Source of the DNA: a virus
Strand: one strand, 5' to 3'
IMG/VR virus record: IMGVR_UViG_3300007735_000648
Coordinates: 1 to 34,281 of that record
DNA length: 34,281 bases
Within the stretch, counting starts at the first letter, position 1. Each line of letters begins with the position of its first letter. This document shows positions 22,375-29,338 of the stretch, piece by piece. The position numbers and the translations under genes are program-made. The notes beneath the pieces are model-generated. The model was not told the DNA's origin. It ran no database searches and worked only from the letters and a program-made list of their open reading frames with translations.

Positions 22375-24612
22375 TTATCCAGTTCTGCATTCTTCGCATT
22401 GACCTTCAATAGAATTTGGAACGTCAAAATAATATATCACAGGAGATGCCTTCAAATCTGCTGGAGACATGCTCAATCCCTGAATATCCTTTAGACTAAC
22501 TTGGTACATTTTTACCACTAAACCATTCAATAAATGTATACATGGATCTGATGCCTTTGGCATAAATCCAATAGGAATTATTTTATTTCCTAATGGGAAA
22601 TTCGTGGCTTTCATGTTTACTCCTGGCCCAGAGAATTGTCTCTGCCCAGAACCAGTTACCGTAATTTCATTGTTGGTTAATTCATTAATATTAAAAGCTG
22701 GGAAATATTCAACTGTGTTTATAAATGTAAAACCAGATGTTGCACCAAAAAACCCTCCGGATCTGGCATTATTTGGAATGAATATATCAAAATATGGATG
22801 AGTGAACGGAAAATTTACTCCAGTTGATCCGGTTATTGGGCTTACTGGATATCCACATGTACAACCTGGCTGCTGGTCTTCCCCGATTATAAGGCTAGGG
22901 AAAACCTGTATAGCCGTACCACCAGATACGCCAATATATTCCTTTGGCACAAATTCTATTTCTTTCCAAGCATATTGGAAAGCCTTTGCCTTTTCTGGAG
23001 GATCAAAAATTTCGACAGTTGATGAGTCTAAAGCTGTAGCACCAACTATTAAAGCGTAAAATTCTTCATCTCTATCGTTTATGCAGCATACATTATATTT
23101 AAAAATATTCCATTTTTCTTTCAAGTTTCTTAGATCATAGTATTCTTGCGCTGCTGCTGAAATGCCATTTTTAATATCGATAAACAATTGAGCTATATTT
23201 TTCTTTACAGTTATTGTTCTTGGATTTTGAGGACTTTCTGGCAAATCTGGATTAAAATTTGGATTTTGTTCGATTTTAGAGTCTATTGGATTTAATTCCT
23301 CAATATCAAACATAGACTGCCATTGCGTATAGGATCTTCTTGAGCTAGCATTGCTTTGTAATGTATTTCCTTGTTCAGAATATAAGCTATAAGACGGTTC
23401 ATTAAAATACGAATTAAAATACATGTAATCCAAATAACCCCATTTTTCATCATCATAGAATCTTTTTGGTGTTATAGACGCACCATAAGTTTGACCTACA
23501 ATTGGAAAAACGTCAAAAGCAATATTTTTATATGGATTTAATAAATCTGGTTTTTCTGGAGTGGAAGTCCAAAAGCCAACATCTTGTCCAGGATCTTCAA
23601 ATAAATATTTTCCTGTTTTTGAAATTGGTTTATTTACTGCGTATTCTATATTTCTTATAGTATGACCTTTACTATGATCTAAAAATGTAAAATACGGATT
23701 TTCAAAATCCGGATCTATTCTTTCGTAATAAGAAAGAAACGCTCCACTATTTTCCATTTCCATAAAAGAAATAGTTGGATTAAAATTTAAAGAATCTATT
23801 TTTACAACGTTTGGAAAATTAAACAACGTATATTTTGCATCAATACTACCATGTTTAAAATAACCAACAGTTTCATCTTTTATTAGGCTATCATATGTTC
23901 TAAAATATACTCCACTAAAATCTTTCCAGAAAAAGAACTTTGGTCTTCCATCTACATCGACGGCATTTTCAGTTAAATAATTTATAGTATTCAACAAATT
24001 TGACTGATCCAACTTTCTCCCGGATGGACAAACTGGATTTTTAGGTTTTAACCAGGCATAATTGCTAGTAGGTTCAAGGATATGTTTTTCTCCAGGAAAG
24101 AAAGTATTCACGACATTGAACATCCAATCTGGAATTATGGGACTCTGTTCTTGGTCATTCCCAAATCCACCAGAAGCACCAACAGAAATTAATTTTATTT
24201 CTTCTTCTAAGAAAATTGGTCTTCTATCATTTAAAAAGTAAGAAACGTGAATAAATTTTAGTGCTATTAAATTTGGTTGAGTTCTATCTGCTGTGTCTGT
24301 TACTCTATTTGCCTGATATACGACGTATTGGTTGCTTAGAGAAGTATCATCACCTAGAAGTATATTTGTTCCATCTATACTCATGCTTATATAAATGGAA
24401 TCTTTTCCGCTGGGGTTAAAATCTCCTAAGAAATCTCCGTGATCTCTTATCAATAAAGTTCCAGATGGAATCATATTCTCTATGGATTCTTCGAACATTA
24501 TTTGTTCGAAGAATCCTCTAGAGTTATCTAAATCTACTATTTGTAGTGTAGCACCAGTTCTATAATGCTTGATGTAAATATAATTTATTATAACATTACT
24601 GTAAGCTGCCAT
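22375..24612 (-). CDS. Baseplate hub protein, gp27-like
   Basis: This 745-residue protein has hub features in the amino-terminal half. LQIVDLDNSRGFFEQIMFEE then MIPSGTLLIRDHGDFLGDFN (about residues 23-70) is a typical first hub beta-barrel. A middle segment SNLLNTINYLTENAVDVDGR with PKFFFWKDFSGVYFRTYDSL (about 205-245) matches hub proteins that read F-x-F/W-x-D-x-x-G-x-x-F. The carboxy-terminal half is less familiar, has C-x-C (GCTCGYPVSP) and ends CEECRTG. In T4 gp27 is 391 residues, so this is a long version. It overlaps the upstream gene by 17 bases and has a GGAGAT ribosome site. A 14-bp perfect inverted repeat lies in its 5' coding end. Confidence 0.72.
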   Translation of the reverse strand: MAAYSNVIINYIYIKHYRTGATLQIVDLDNSRGFFEQIMFEESIENMIPSGTLLIRDHGDFLGDFNPSGKDSIYISMSIDGTNILLGDDTSLSNQYVVYQANRVTDTADRTQPNLIALKFIHVSYFLNDRRPIFLEEEIKLISVGASGGFGNDQEQSPIIPDWMFNVVNTFFPGEKHILEPTSNYAWLKPKNPVCPSGRKLDQSNLLNTINYLTENAVDVDGRPKFFFWKDFSGVYFRTYDSLIKDETVGYFKHGSIDAKYTLFNFPNVVKIDSLNFNPTISFMEMENSGAFLSYYERIDPDFENPYFTFLDHSKGHTIRNIEYAVNKPISKTGKYLFEDPGQDVGFWTSTPEKPDLLNPYKNIAFDVFPIVGQTYGASITPKRFYDDEKWGYLDYMYFNSYFNEPSYSLYSEQGNTLQSNASSRRSYTQWQSMFDIEELNPIDSKIEQNPNFNPDLPESPQNPRTITVKKNIAQLFIDIKNGISAAAQEYYDLRNLKEKWNIFKYNVCCINDRDEEFYALIVGATALDSSTVEIFDPPEKAKAFQYAWKEIEFVPKEYIGVSGGTAIQVFPSLIIGEDQQPGCTCGYPVSPITGSTGVNFPFTHPYFDIFIPNNARSGGFFGATSGFTFINTVEYFPAFNINELTNNEITVTGSGQRQFSGPGVNMKATNFPLGNKIIPIGFMPKASDPCIHLLNGLVVKMYQVSLKDIQGLSMSPADLKASPVIYYFDVPNSIEGQCEECRTG
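24484..24516. repeat. Perfect 14-bp inverted repeat in the hub gene
   Basis: The arms GGATTCTTCGAACA and TGTTCGAAGAATCC are separated by 5 bases (TTATT). The element lies about 95 bases inside the hub coding sequence and encodes GFFEQIMFEES. It would form a very stable hairpin in the message. Nothing nearby identifies it as a terminator, since no U tract follows. Confidence 0.9.
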
Positions 24613-25354
24613 TTAAACGATCTCCAATTTCACTCAATTGTTTTTCTAACGGTAGTGTAAATATATCTCTCTTGTTTATATAATTAGAGCTTTCGCTTAT
24701 GGAAATAAAATCTCCAGTTGACTGGCCTCCTGTATAACCAGAAGATGAAAATTGCTTAGAAACTACTCCATTATTATCAATAAATTCTACAGGGCTATTT
24801 CCAAAATCATCAAAATAAACATTAGATAACACCATTCCTGTAGAAAATGGAGAAACTATAGGTTTCCATTCATTTCCTACTTTTCTGATTGTTACATAGT
24901 TTGAGGAATATCCAGAGCATATTCCTCTTTGTAAGATTTTAAGTTTGTTTAATTCTTCGTCAACATCCGAAATATAAGCAAATCTAGTTTCGACATTAAA
25001 TCCAGATGTGGTACTATTTGATTTATTTACAATAATATCCCCAGGCATAAAACAAACGCCGCATAACCCCTGCATCGCAGATTTAAATTTATCCAAAACC
25101 GTGTCCAGTTCATTTGTAGATGGTGGTAACTCTATGAACGGATTTAATATATTTGATGTGTATAAAGGCACATAATAATATTCTGAATATTGAAATTTTA
25201 ACACAGATAGGTTATCCAATAGATAACCATCCGAATGTTTTTCTGAATAAAAATCCGAATCGATGGAAGAAAAATCGTAGTCTAAATTAAAATTAACTAT
25301 TTCTTTTTCTATACCATCAAAAGAATATTTACTTGTTTTTAATTGATTGAACAC
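24596..25354 (-). CDS. Unrecognised baseplate-cluster protein
   Basis: I do not recognise this 252-residue protein. It lies between the gp48/54-like and hub genes, so a central baseplate role is likely. Residues 85-110 contain FKSAMQGLCGVCFMPGDIIV, with a C-x2-C pair; the remainder is a mix of beta-looking, Asn/Ser/Tyr-rich sequence and ends with a charged helix (FTLPLEKQLSEIGDRLNG). The only usable start is GTG at 25354, since a stop codon lies two codons upstream and no ATG occurs in the first 90 codons. An exact TATAAATA sits 4 bases before that GTG, so the transcript from it would lack a leader. It overlaps the hub gene by 17 bases. Confidence 0.75.
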   Translation of the reverse strand: MFNQLKTSKYSFDGIEKEIVNFNLDYDFSSIDSDFYSEKHSDGYLLDNLSVLKFQYSEYYYVPLYTSNILNPFIELPPSTNELDTVLDKFKSAMQGLCGVCFMPGDIIVNKSNSTTSGFNVETRFAYISDVDEELNKLKILQRGICSGYSSNYVTIRKVGNEWKPIVSPFSTGMVLSNVYFDDFGNSPVEFIDNNGVVSKQFSSSGYTGGQSTGDFISISESSNYINKRDIFTLPLEKQLSEIGDRLNGSLQ

Positions 25355-25358
25355 ACTT

Positions 25359-25366
25359 TATTTATA
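25359..25366 (-). promoter_or_regulatory. Late promoter at a GTG start (TATAAATA)
   Basis: An exact box in the 21-base gap between two baseplate genes. With T4 spacing transcription would begin within the first codon at 25354, leaving no leader. Confidence 0.65.
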
Positions 25367-25375
25367 AAGAATATT

Positions 25376-26185
25376 TTAAGGAAGACATGCTGGAATTCCT
25401 GTACCAGCAGAATATTCAGATTTGCTAACCAATCTACCCAAACTATCTACTGCTGCTGTTTCAAATTCTTTAAATACTAAAGTTAGAGAGGTTGCAACTG
25501 GTTGTCCGCTAGAAAAGTGTGTAGCCCTCTGTTCTGCCACTGGCATTTTATTGGCTTCGACTGAAATTAATATGCACACCATCGGACTTCCTAACCAAGC
25601 TCTTGTTAAATCACAATCATCTTCTACAGTATCTCCAGCAGTGGCTATAAAAATATTCCATAGCGGGGGCGGTGTCATTCTTTCTGGTACTGATGCATAA
25701 TATGGATAGGAATTTACATTAAATTTTGTAACTATTTGGGCTATTGCCACTGCATCAGCCTGTGACTTTGGTATCAAATTAAATGTAAAATGATATTCTC
25801 TTCTAGCCTCACTTATTATTGATAACTCTGTTATATTAGAAAAACTTTGCTGTACCGTTGTACTGCTTATATTTTGTATATACATAAGCATTGGATCAAT
25901 AAATGCTCTTCTAATAAGCTCACTTTCTCCTCCGGGTGAGTTTGCTACTCCAGCAGCCGAAAGCATAGGTCCAACTGGATTTGCATTTTCAGAATATCCA
26001 TGCTGTGCAGAAAATACCAATTCTGATGGTAGGGGCAAATATATAGTCCTATCACTTCCAGCAGTACCAGCTACAGCACCCCTAGTTCTATTCTCAGCTA
26101 AAACAGAATACGGTGCATATTGAAATCCCATTCCATAGAACAACTCACCTACATCTGAATCATTTATTGGAAAAGATAATGCCAT
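25376..26185 (-). CDS. Tail tube initiator/cap, gp48/gp54-like
   Basis: This 269-residue protein resembles the T4-type gp48/gp54 pair that starts tube polymerisation on the hub. The key block is ISEARREYHFTFNLIPKSQA followed by VAIAQIVTKFNVNSYPYYAS at about residues 125-165, a R-x-Y-x-F-x-F-x-x-P-x-x-x-x-E/D-A-x-x-I-x-x-x-F-x-x-x-x-YP pattern. The closing part has SPMVCILISVEANKMP and ATSLTLVFKEFETAA, tube-like strands. The amino-terminal 40 residues are Gly/Ala-rich. It is the first gene of the leftward virion operon, facing gp4 across 25 bases. Whether it equals gp48 or gp54 cannot be decided because only one such gene is present here. Confidence 0.78.
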   Translation of the reverse strand: MALSFPINDSDVGELFYGMGFQYAPYSVLAENRTRGAVAGTAGSDRTIYLPLPSELVFSAQHGYSENANPVGPMLSAAGVANSPGGESELIRRAFIDPMLMYIQNISSTTVQQSFSNITELSIISEARREYHFTFNLIPKSQADAVAIAQIVTKFNVNSYPYYASVPERMTPPPLWNIFIATAGDTVEDDCDLTRAWLGSPMVCILISVEANKMPVAEQRATHFSSGQPVATSLTLVFKEFETAAVDSLGRLVSKSEYSAGTGIPACLP

Positions 26186-26210
26186 TTTACGCTCAATTTA
26201 TATATATTTT
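26186..26210. promoter_or_regulatory. 25-bp divergent late-promoter region
   Basis: This whole gap between two head-to-head genes is A+T-rich. On the minus strand TATAAATT (26195-26202) matches seven of eight bases and would start about 4 bases before the ATG at 26185. On the plus strand TATATATA (26199-26206) also matches seven of eight and would start at the GTG at 26211. The two boxes overlap by four bases, so they probably compete. Confidence 0.55.
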
Positions 26211-26648
26211 GTGCCATATAAAACAAAATTTTTGCCTGAACATGTAGAGAAATACATCGGAAACCACGGTAAAATACTTTGTAAATCTCTTTGGGAAAGA
26301 AAGGTTTGTAAATATTTAGACTTAAACGAAAATATAATAAATTGGTGTTATGAATGTATAAAAATTCCATATATTTCACCAATTGATAATAAAAAACATA
26401 TTTACTTTCCAGATTTTGTGGTCAAATCTAAAGAAAAAAACGGCACTGAAAGAACGATGATCCTAGAAGTAAAACCAGAAAAACAAACCAAAGAGCCAAA
26501 AAACGTTAAAAGAAAATCTTATAAAAATGATTTTATAACATTTAAAATTAATGAAGCCAAATGGAAAGCAGCTGAAATGTTTTGCAAAACAAATAATTGG
26601 GAATTTAAACTGTTAACAGAAAAAACATTGTTTGGGACTAATAAATGA
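26211..26648 (+). CDS. 4: Head completion protein gp4
   Basis: This 145-residue protein matches T4 gp4 (150 residues), a late head completion protein with a PD-(D/E)xK-nuclease-like fold. Shared elements are KFLPEHVEKYIGNHGKILCK with SLWERKVCKYLD (T4: KWVPKNISKYRGDPKKITYR then SNWEKFFFEWLD), YFPDF and EVKPEKQT at about residues 64-90 (T4: YFMD and EIKPKKET), and NEAKWKAAEMFCKTNNWEFK at about 107-126 (T4: NTDKWKAAQSLAEKRGIKFR). The DF and E-x-K residues have the spacing of the nuclease motif. The start is GTG at 26211, aligning with the T4 start; no ribosome site is visible. Its stop overlaps the next start as ATGA. Confidence 0.93.
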   Translation: MPYKTKFLPEHVEKYIGNHGKILCKSLWERKVCKYLDLNENIINWCYECIKIPYISPIDNKKHIYFPDFVVKSKEKNGTERTMILEVKPEKQTKEPKNVKRKSYKNDFITFKINEAKWKAAEMFCKTNNWEFKLLTEKTLFGTNK

Positions 26649-27244
26649 GTATTCAACAAATAGTACAAAATATTAAAGATCATGGTGGCATACAGAGAAA
26701 AAGTAAGTTTTCTGTATTCTTTGAAGTAGAGTGTAACACAGACGATGATGGTCTAGAAACAAAAGTAGAAAATAAATTGTCATCAGATGATCTAACTAGC
26801 TTTCTTCCTCCAATTGAAGTTTTATTTGGGGGAAGAAAATTGGAGTTAATGGCTGATAGACTAACCGGACCAGGATCAGGTAGACTAATTCCAATCAATC
26901 CAGATTTTACCAGTCAATATGGATTAATGATGACATTTCCTATTGAGCAAGATTTTAAGCAATTTAAATTCTTTGACAAATGGTTTCGGCATCTCGCTGT
27001 AGATTCCCAAGCAGGAGCACCGACATTTGCAAACTTTTATAATAACTGTGCAAGAAATGGAACCATAACTGTAAATTTTTTAAATTATAATGGAGAATTG
27101 GCATGCAAATTTATATTTGAAGAAGCTTATCCAGTTCAAATAACACAAGTAGAGCTTAATGCTACGCCCAATAGTGGTCCCGCTACATATGACATACTGT
27201 TCAACTACAGAAGATATGTGATGACACCTACTCAAGAACCATAA
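26645..27244 (+). CDS. Tail-tube-fold protein next to gp4
   Basis: This 199-residue protein has the tube-fold layout: a KSKFSVFFEVEC strand, LPPIEVLFGGRKLEL, an IP turn, LMMTFPIEQDFKQFKFFDKW (about residues 98-117), then FEEAYPVQITQVELNAT and a final strand YDILFNYRRYVM. The end part parallels ELYPVSLSGIRFTTEA and VTFAYTYYSF in the protein at 519-1028. It may be a baseplate or tail-end tube-like protein (gp48/gp54/gp3 kin) or another minor tube ring. In T4 the gene after gp4 is gp53, which this does not resemble. The start overlaps the gp4 stop. Confidence 0.6.
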   Translation: MSIQQIVQNIKDHGGIQRKSKFSVFFEVECNTDDDGLETKVENKLSSDDLTSFLPPIEVLFGGRKLELMADRLTGPGSGRLIPINPDFTSQYGLMMTFPIEQDFKQFKFFDKWFRHLAVDSQAGAPTFANFYNNCARNGTITVNFLNYNGELACKFIFEEAYPVQITQVELNATPNSGPATYDILFNYRRYVMTPTQEP

Positions 27245-27259
27245 TCAAGATAAACTTTT

Positions 27260-27958
27260 ATGATAAAATTAAATAGAAATTTTCCAATTTACGAGTGCAA
27301 TATTCCTAGCAAAAATAAATTAATAAAATTTAGACCATTTTTGGTATCAGATGAAAAAAATCTTTTAGTAATAAAAGAGGAAAATAATAAAAAGTTAGTA
27401 TTTGAAAACATATTATCTTTATTGGAAAATTGTTTTTATGATATTAACATAAATGAAATTACATTGCAAGATATGGAGTTTATGTTCTGTGCTCTCCGGG
27501 CAAAGTCTGTTGGTGAATACATTCCAATGTCATTTGAATGCCCAAAAACAAATGAAAAGGTAAAATCTGTCTTAGATATCAGCAAATTAAATGTTATGTC
27601 TGGAATTAGGCAGAAAGAAATGACCTTAGATGCAAATAATAAAATAGTTTTAAAAGAACCAACTATTAAGAAAATCTTACTAATTGATGGCAACTTCGAC
27701 ACAGAACACTTTATAAAAGCATCAATTGATAAAATAATAATTGATGATAATTTTTATGAATTAGCTGATATTTCCCAAGAAGAATTTAACTCTATTTTAA
27801 CGCAACTTACAGTTGGCGAATATGATCAAATAAAAGAATTTGTCAACAATCTTCCAAAGATAACAGCAATTGTAGAATATCAAACAAAAGATGGAGAACA
27901 AAGAAAAACGAAAGTAGAGGGCATTTTAAATTTTTTTACACATGCCTATCGCACATAA
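27260..27958 (+). CDS. Baseplate/tail assembly chaperone, gp26/gp51 family
   Basis: This 232-residue protein belongs to the T4 baseplate protein family that includes gp26 and gp51, needed for hub assembly. The diagnostic part is ITLQDMEFMFCALRAKSVGE followed by YIPMSFECPKTNEKVKSVLD at about residues 73-112: an LR-x-x-S-x-G segment, then I-x-x-x-x-x-C and strands in place of the common C-x-x-C zinc-ribbon remnant. The closing part (LTQLTVGEYDQIKEFVNNLP, then IVEYQTKDGEQRKTKVEG) also fits. A T TTT TTT heptamer at codons 225-226 allows a -1 shift into the frame that runs to 28137, so a longer product of about 292 residues is predicted besides the 232-residue form. Confidence 0.8.
   Translation: MIKLNRNFPIYECNIPSKNKLIKFRPFLVSDEKNLLVIKEENNKKLVFENILSLLENCFYDININEITLQDMEFMFCALRAKSVGEYIPMSFECPKTNEKVKSVLDISKLNVMSGIRQKEMTLDANNKIVLKEPTIKKILLIDGNFDTEHFIKASIDKIIIDDNFYELADISQEEFNSILTQLTVGEYDQIKEFVNNLPKITAIVEYQTKDGEQRKTKVEGILNFFTHAYRT
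27931..27937 (+). promoter_or_regulatory. Candidate -1 ribosomal slippery site T TTT TTT
   Basis: Seven consecutive T, read in frame as AA(T) TTT TTT, six codons before the stop of the gp26/51-like gene. An AGAGGG purine stretch at 27916-27921 lies 9 bases upstream, a spacing at which Shine-Dalgarno-like contacts can stimulate backward slipping. No clear downstream pseudoknot was seen. Confidence 0.65.
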
Positions 27959-28137
27959 ACGTAATTTCTTATTTTAAGATTTTACATTTTCTGAGCGTAG
28001 GCGCAAATATTTCCATAGAGCAGAGCGAAAATATGTTTCCGTGGGAAAGAGAAATTTATATGCTACAGCATAAGACCTGGTTAGAGGACGAGAAACTGAA
28101 GAATGAAAAACGAAAATCCGACAACAAACTACACTAA
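27937..28137 (+). CDS. -1 frame extension of the tail chaperone (GT-type)
   Basis: From the slippery site the -1 frame gives 66 codons ending at TAA 28135-28137; the same frame is open upstream as far as 27826. The product part begins YTCLSHINVISYF and ends with a charged helix, SENMFPWEREIYMLQHKTWL then EDEKLKNEKRKSDNKLH. This helix looks like real protein and sits over the only sizeable gap between genes (27959-28102). The frame runs 35 bases into the next gene, as T does into H in lambda. Two readings are possible: a fusion made by -1 frameshift (226 + 66 residues), or a separate 34-residue peptide from the ATG at 28033. The first fits known tail chaperones better. Confidence 0.6.
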   Translation, partial: YTCLSHINVISYFKILHFLSVGANISIEQSENMFPWEREIYMLQHKTWLEDEKLKNEKRKSDNKLH

Positions 28138-29332
28138 TTACGATTTTTTAAATTCTAATCCAAACAAGGATCAGTTAATATCTTCGTTTTCTCCAGTTTC
28201 CGATGAAGCTATTAGTCCTACGGAACAAGAAAATGAAAATACAGTAGGCGAAAATCCAGTCGAATATCAACCAATAGATGATATTGATACAGTAATACCG
28301 CAAACAGAAACACTAAGAGTAGTAGAATTTGAACAAACATTTACACAAATAGCAAATGAGAATAATATAACTACAGAAAATTCTATAGAGCCGATAGATT
28401 CTATAGAATTTGATAATGAAAATTCTATAGAAAGTTCTTTTGAAATACCAGAAATTCAGTCTGGAACAGAAATAGTTTCTGATACTGAAATTATAGAAAC
28501 TTCTTTGGAAGTAAATGATTTAACTCAGGTTGAAACACCAGCTCTGGACACTTCTAGCAACACGTTTGTTCCAGAAGAAGTTCCTACTCTAGAGACTGAT
28601 AGCAACACCTTTCTACCAGAAGAAGTTCCTACTCTAGAGACTGATAGCAACACGTTTGTTCCTGAAGAAGTTCCTAGTTTAGAGACTGATCAGAATACGT
28701 TTGTTCCTGAAGAAGTTCCTAGTTTAGAGACTGATCAGAATACGTTTGTTCCTGAAGAAGTTCCTAGTTTAGAGACTGATCAGAATACGTTTGTTCCTGA
28801 AGAAGTTCCTAGTTTAGAAACAGACAGTAACACGTTTGTTCCTGAAGAAGTTCCTAGTTTAGAGACTGATCAGAATACGTTTGTTCCTGATGAAGTTCCA
28901 TCGTTTGATGCTTCTTCAAATAATGTTGTAAGTGAAGAAATACCATCGTTGGAGAATATTGATAATACTTATTCTCCCGAAGAAATTCCAAATATTGATG
29001 CATCTGTAAATACATTTGATCCGGAGAAGCCACCAGAAATAAAAATAGAAAATATTTCTTCGCAATCGATAGATGAATTAATTTCGCAAGCAAGAGATGT
29101 GATGGAATCTAAATTAGATCCTTTAGCACAAAGAATTTCTTCAATAGAAGAACTCGTATCTAAATTTCAAACCACCAAAGCTAAAGAAGTAGGATTCAAT
29201 ACAGTCAAACCATTTGCAAATCTGATGGATAATCAAAGAAAAGTTAATATAAAACCTGGTTTTAATTCAGATTTGACAACTACTTTGTCAAAAATAAAAA
29301 ACCCTCCGGTTTGGAGGGTTTTTGGAAACTAA
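28103..29332 (+). CDS. Acidic protein with eleven 15-residue repeats
   Basis: I cannot assign this 409-residue protein to a family. Residues 1-147 are acidic and look disordered (Glu, Asn, Thr, Ile). Residues 148-312 consist of eleven units of 15 residues, consensus LETDQNTFVPEEVPS; the middle ones are almost identical in DNA, the outer ones degenerate. Residues 318-350 form a possible coiled coil (SIDELISQARDVMESKLDPL then AQRISSIEELVSKF). The carboxy end KNPPVWRVFGN is encoded by the terminator stem. It directly follows the GT-type chaperone and overlaps its -1 frame, which is where tape measure genes lie in lambda- and P2-like phages. A tape measure, a virion-injected protein or a fibre/linker are all possible; the Pro-rich repeats are not typical of a helical tape measure. 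Confidence 0.85.
   Translation: MKNENPTTNYTNYDFLNSNPNKDQLISSFSPVSDEAISPTEQENENTVGENPVEYQPIDDIDTVIPQTETLRVVEFEQTFTQIANENNITTENSIEPIDSIEFDNENSIESSFEIPEIQSGTEIVSDTEIIETSLEVNDLTQVETPALDTSSNTFVPEEVPTLETDSNTFLPEEVPTLETDSNTFVPEEVPSLETDQNTFVPEEVPSLETDQNTFVPEEVPSLETDQNTFVPEEVPSLETDSNTFVPEEVPSLETDQNTFVPDEVPSFDASSNNVVSEEIPSLENIDNTYSPEEIPNIDASVNTFDPEKPPEIKIENISSQSIDELISQARDVMESKLDPLAQRISSIEELVSKFQTTKAKEVGFNTVKPFANLMDNQRKVNIKPGFNSDLTTTLSKIKNPPVWRVFGN
28544..29038 (+). repeat. Eleven tandem 45-bp repeats
   Basis: In-frame 45-bp units encode the LETDQNTFVPEEVPS-type repeat. Units 4 to 6 are the same or nearly the same in DNA, while units 9 to 11 have drifted. This suggests expansion by recombination or slippage in the centre of the array, with copy number free to vary by 15 residues at a time. 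Confidence 0.95.
29297..29323. terminator. Bidirectional terminator overlapping the end of the repeat gene
   Basis: An 11-bp stem (AAAAACCCTCC with GGAGGGTTTTT) has a 5-base loop and U-rich tails on both strands: TTTTT on the plus strand and TTTTTTATTTTT on the minus strand. The stem lies inside the last codons of the repeat gene, before its TAA at 29330, and 16 bases beyond the gp32 stop of the facing gene. It should serve both convergent genes. Confidence 0.88.
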
Positions 29333-29338
29333 TCTATA

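Noticed and set aside
26164-26382. Minus-strand open frame across the gp4 start
   Set aside because: It crosses the divergent promoter and gp4, whose similarity to T4 gp4 is clear.
28544-29038. Regular repeats that might suggest a CRISPR array
   Set aside because: There are no spacers; 45-bp units are directly adjacent, in frame and code for a repeated peptide.
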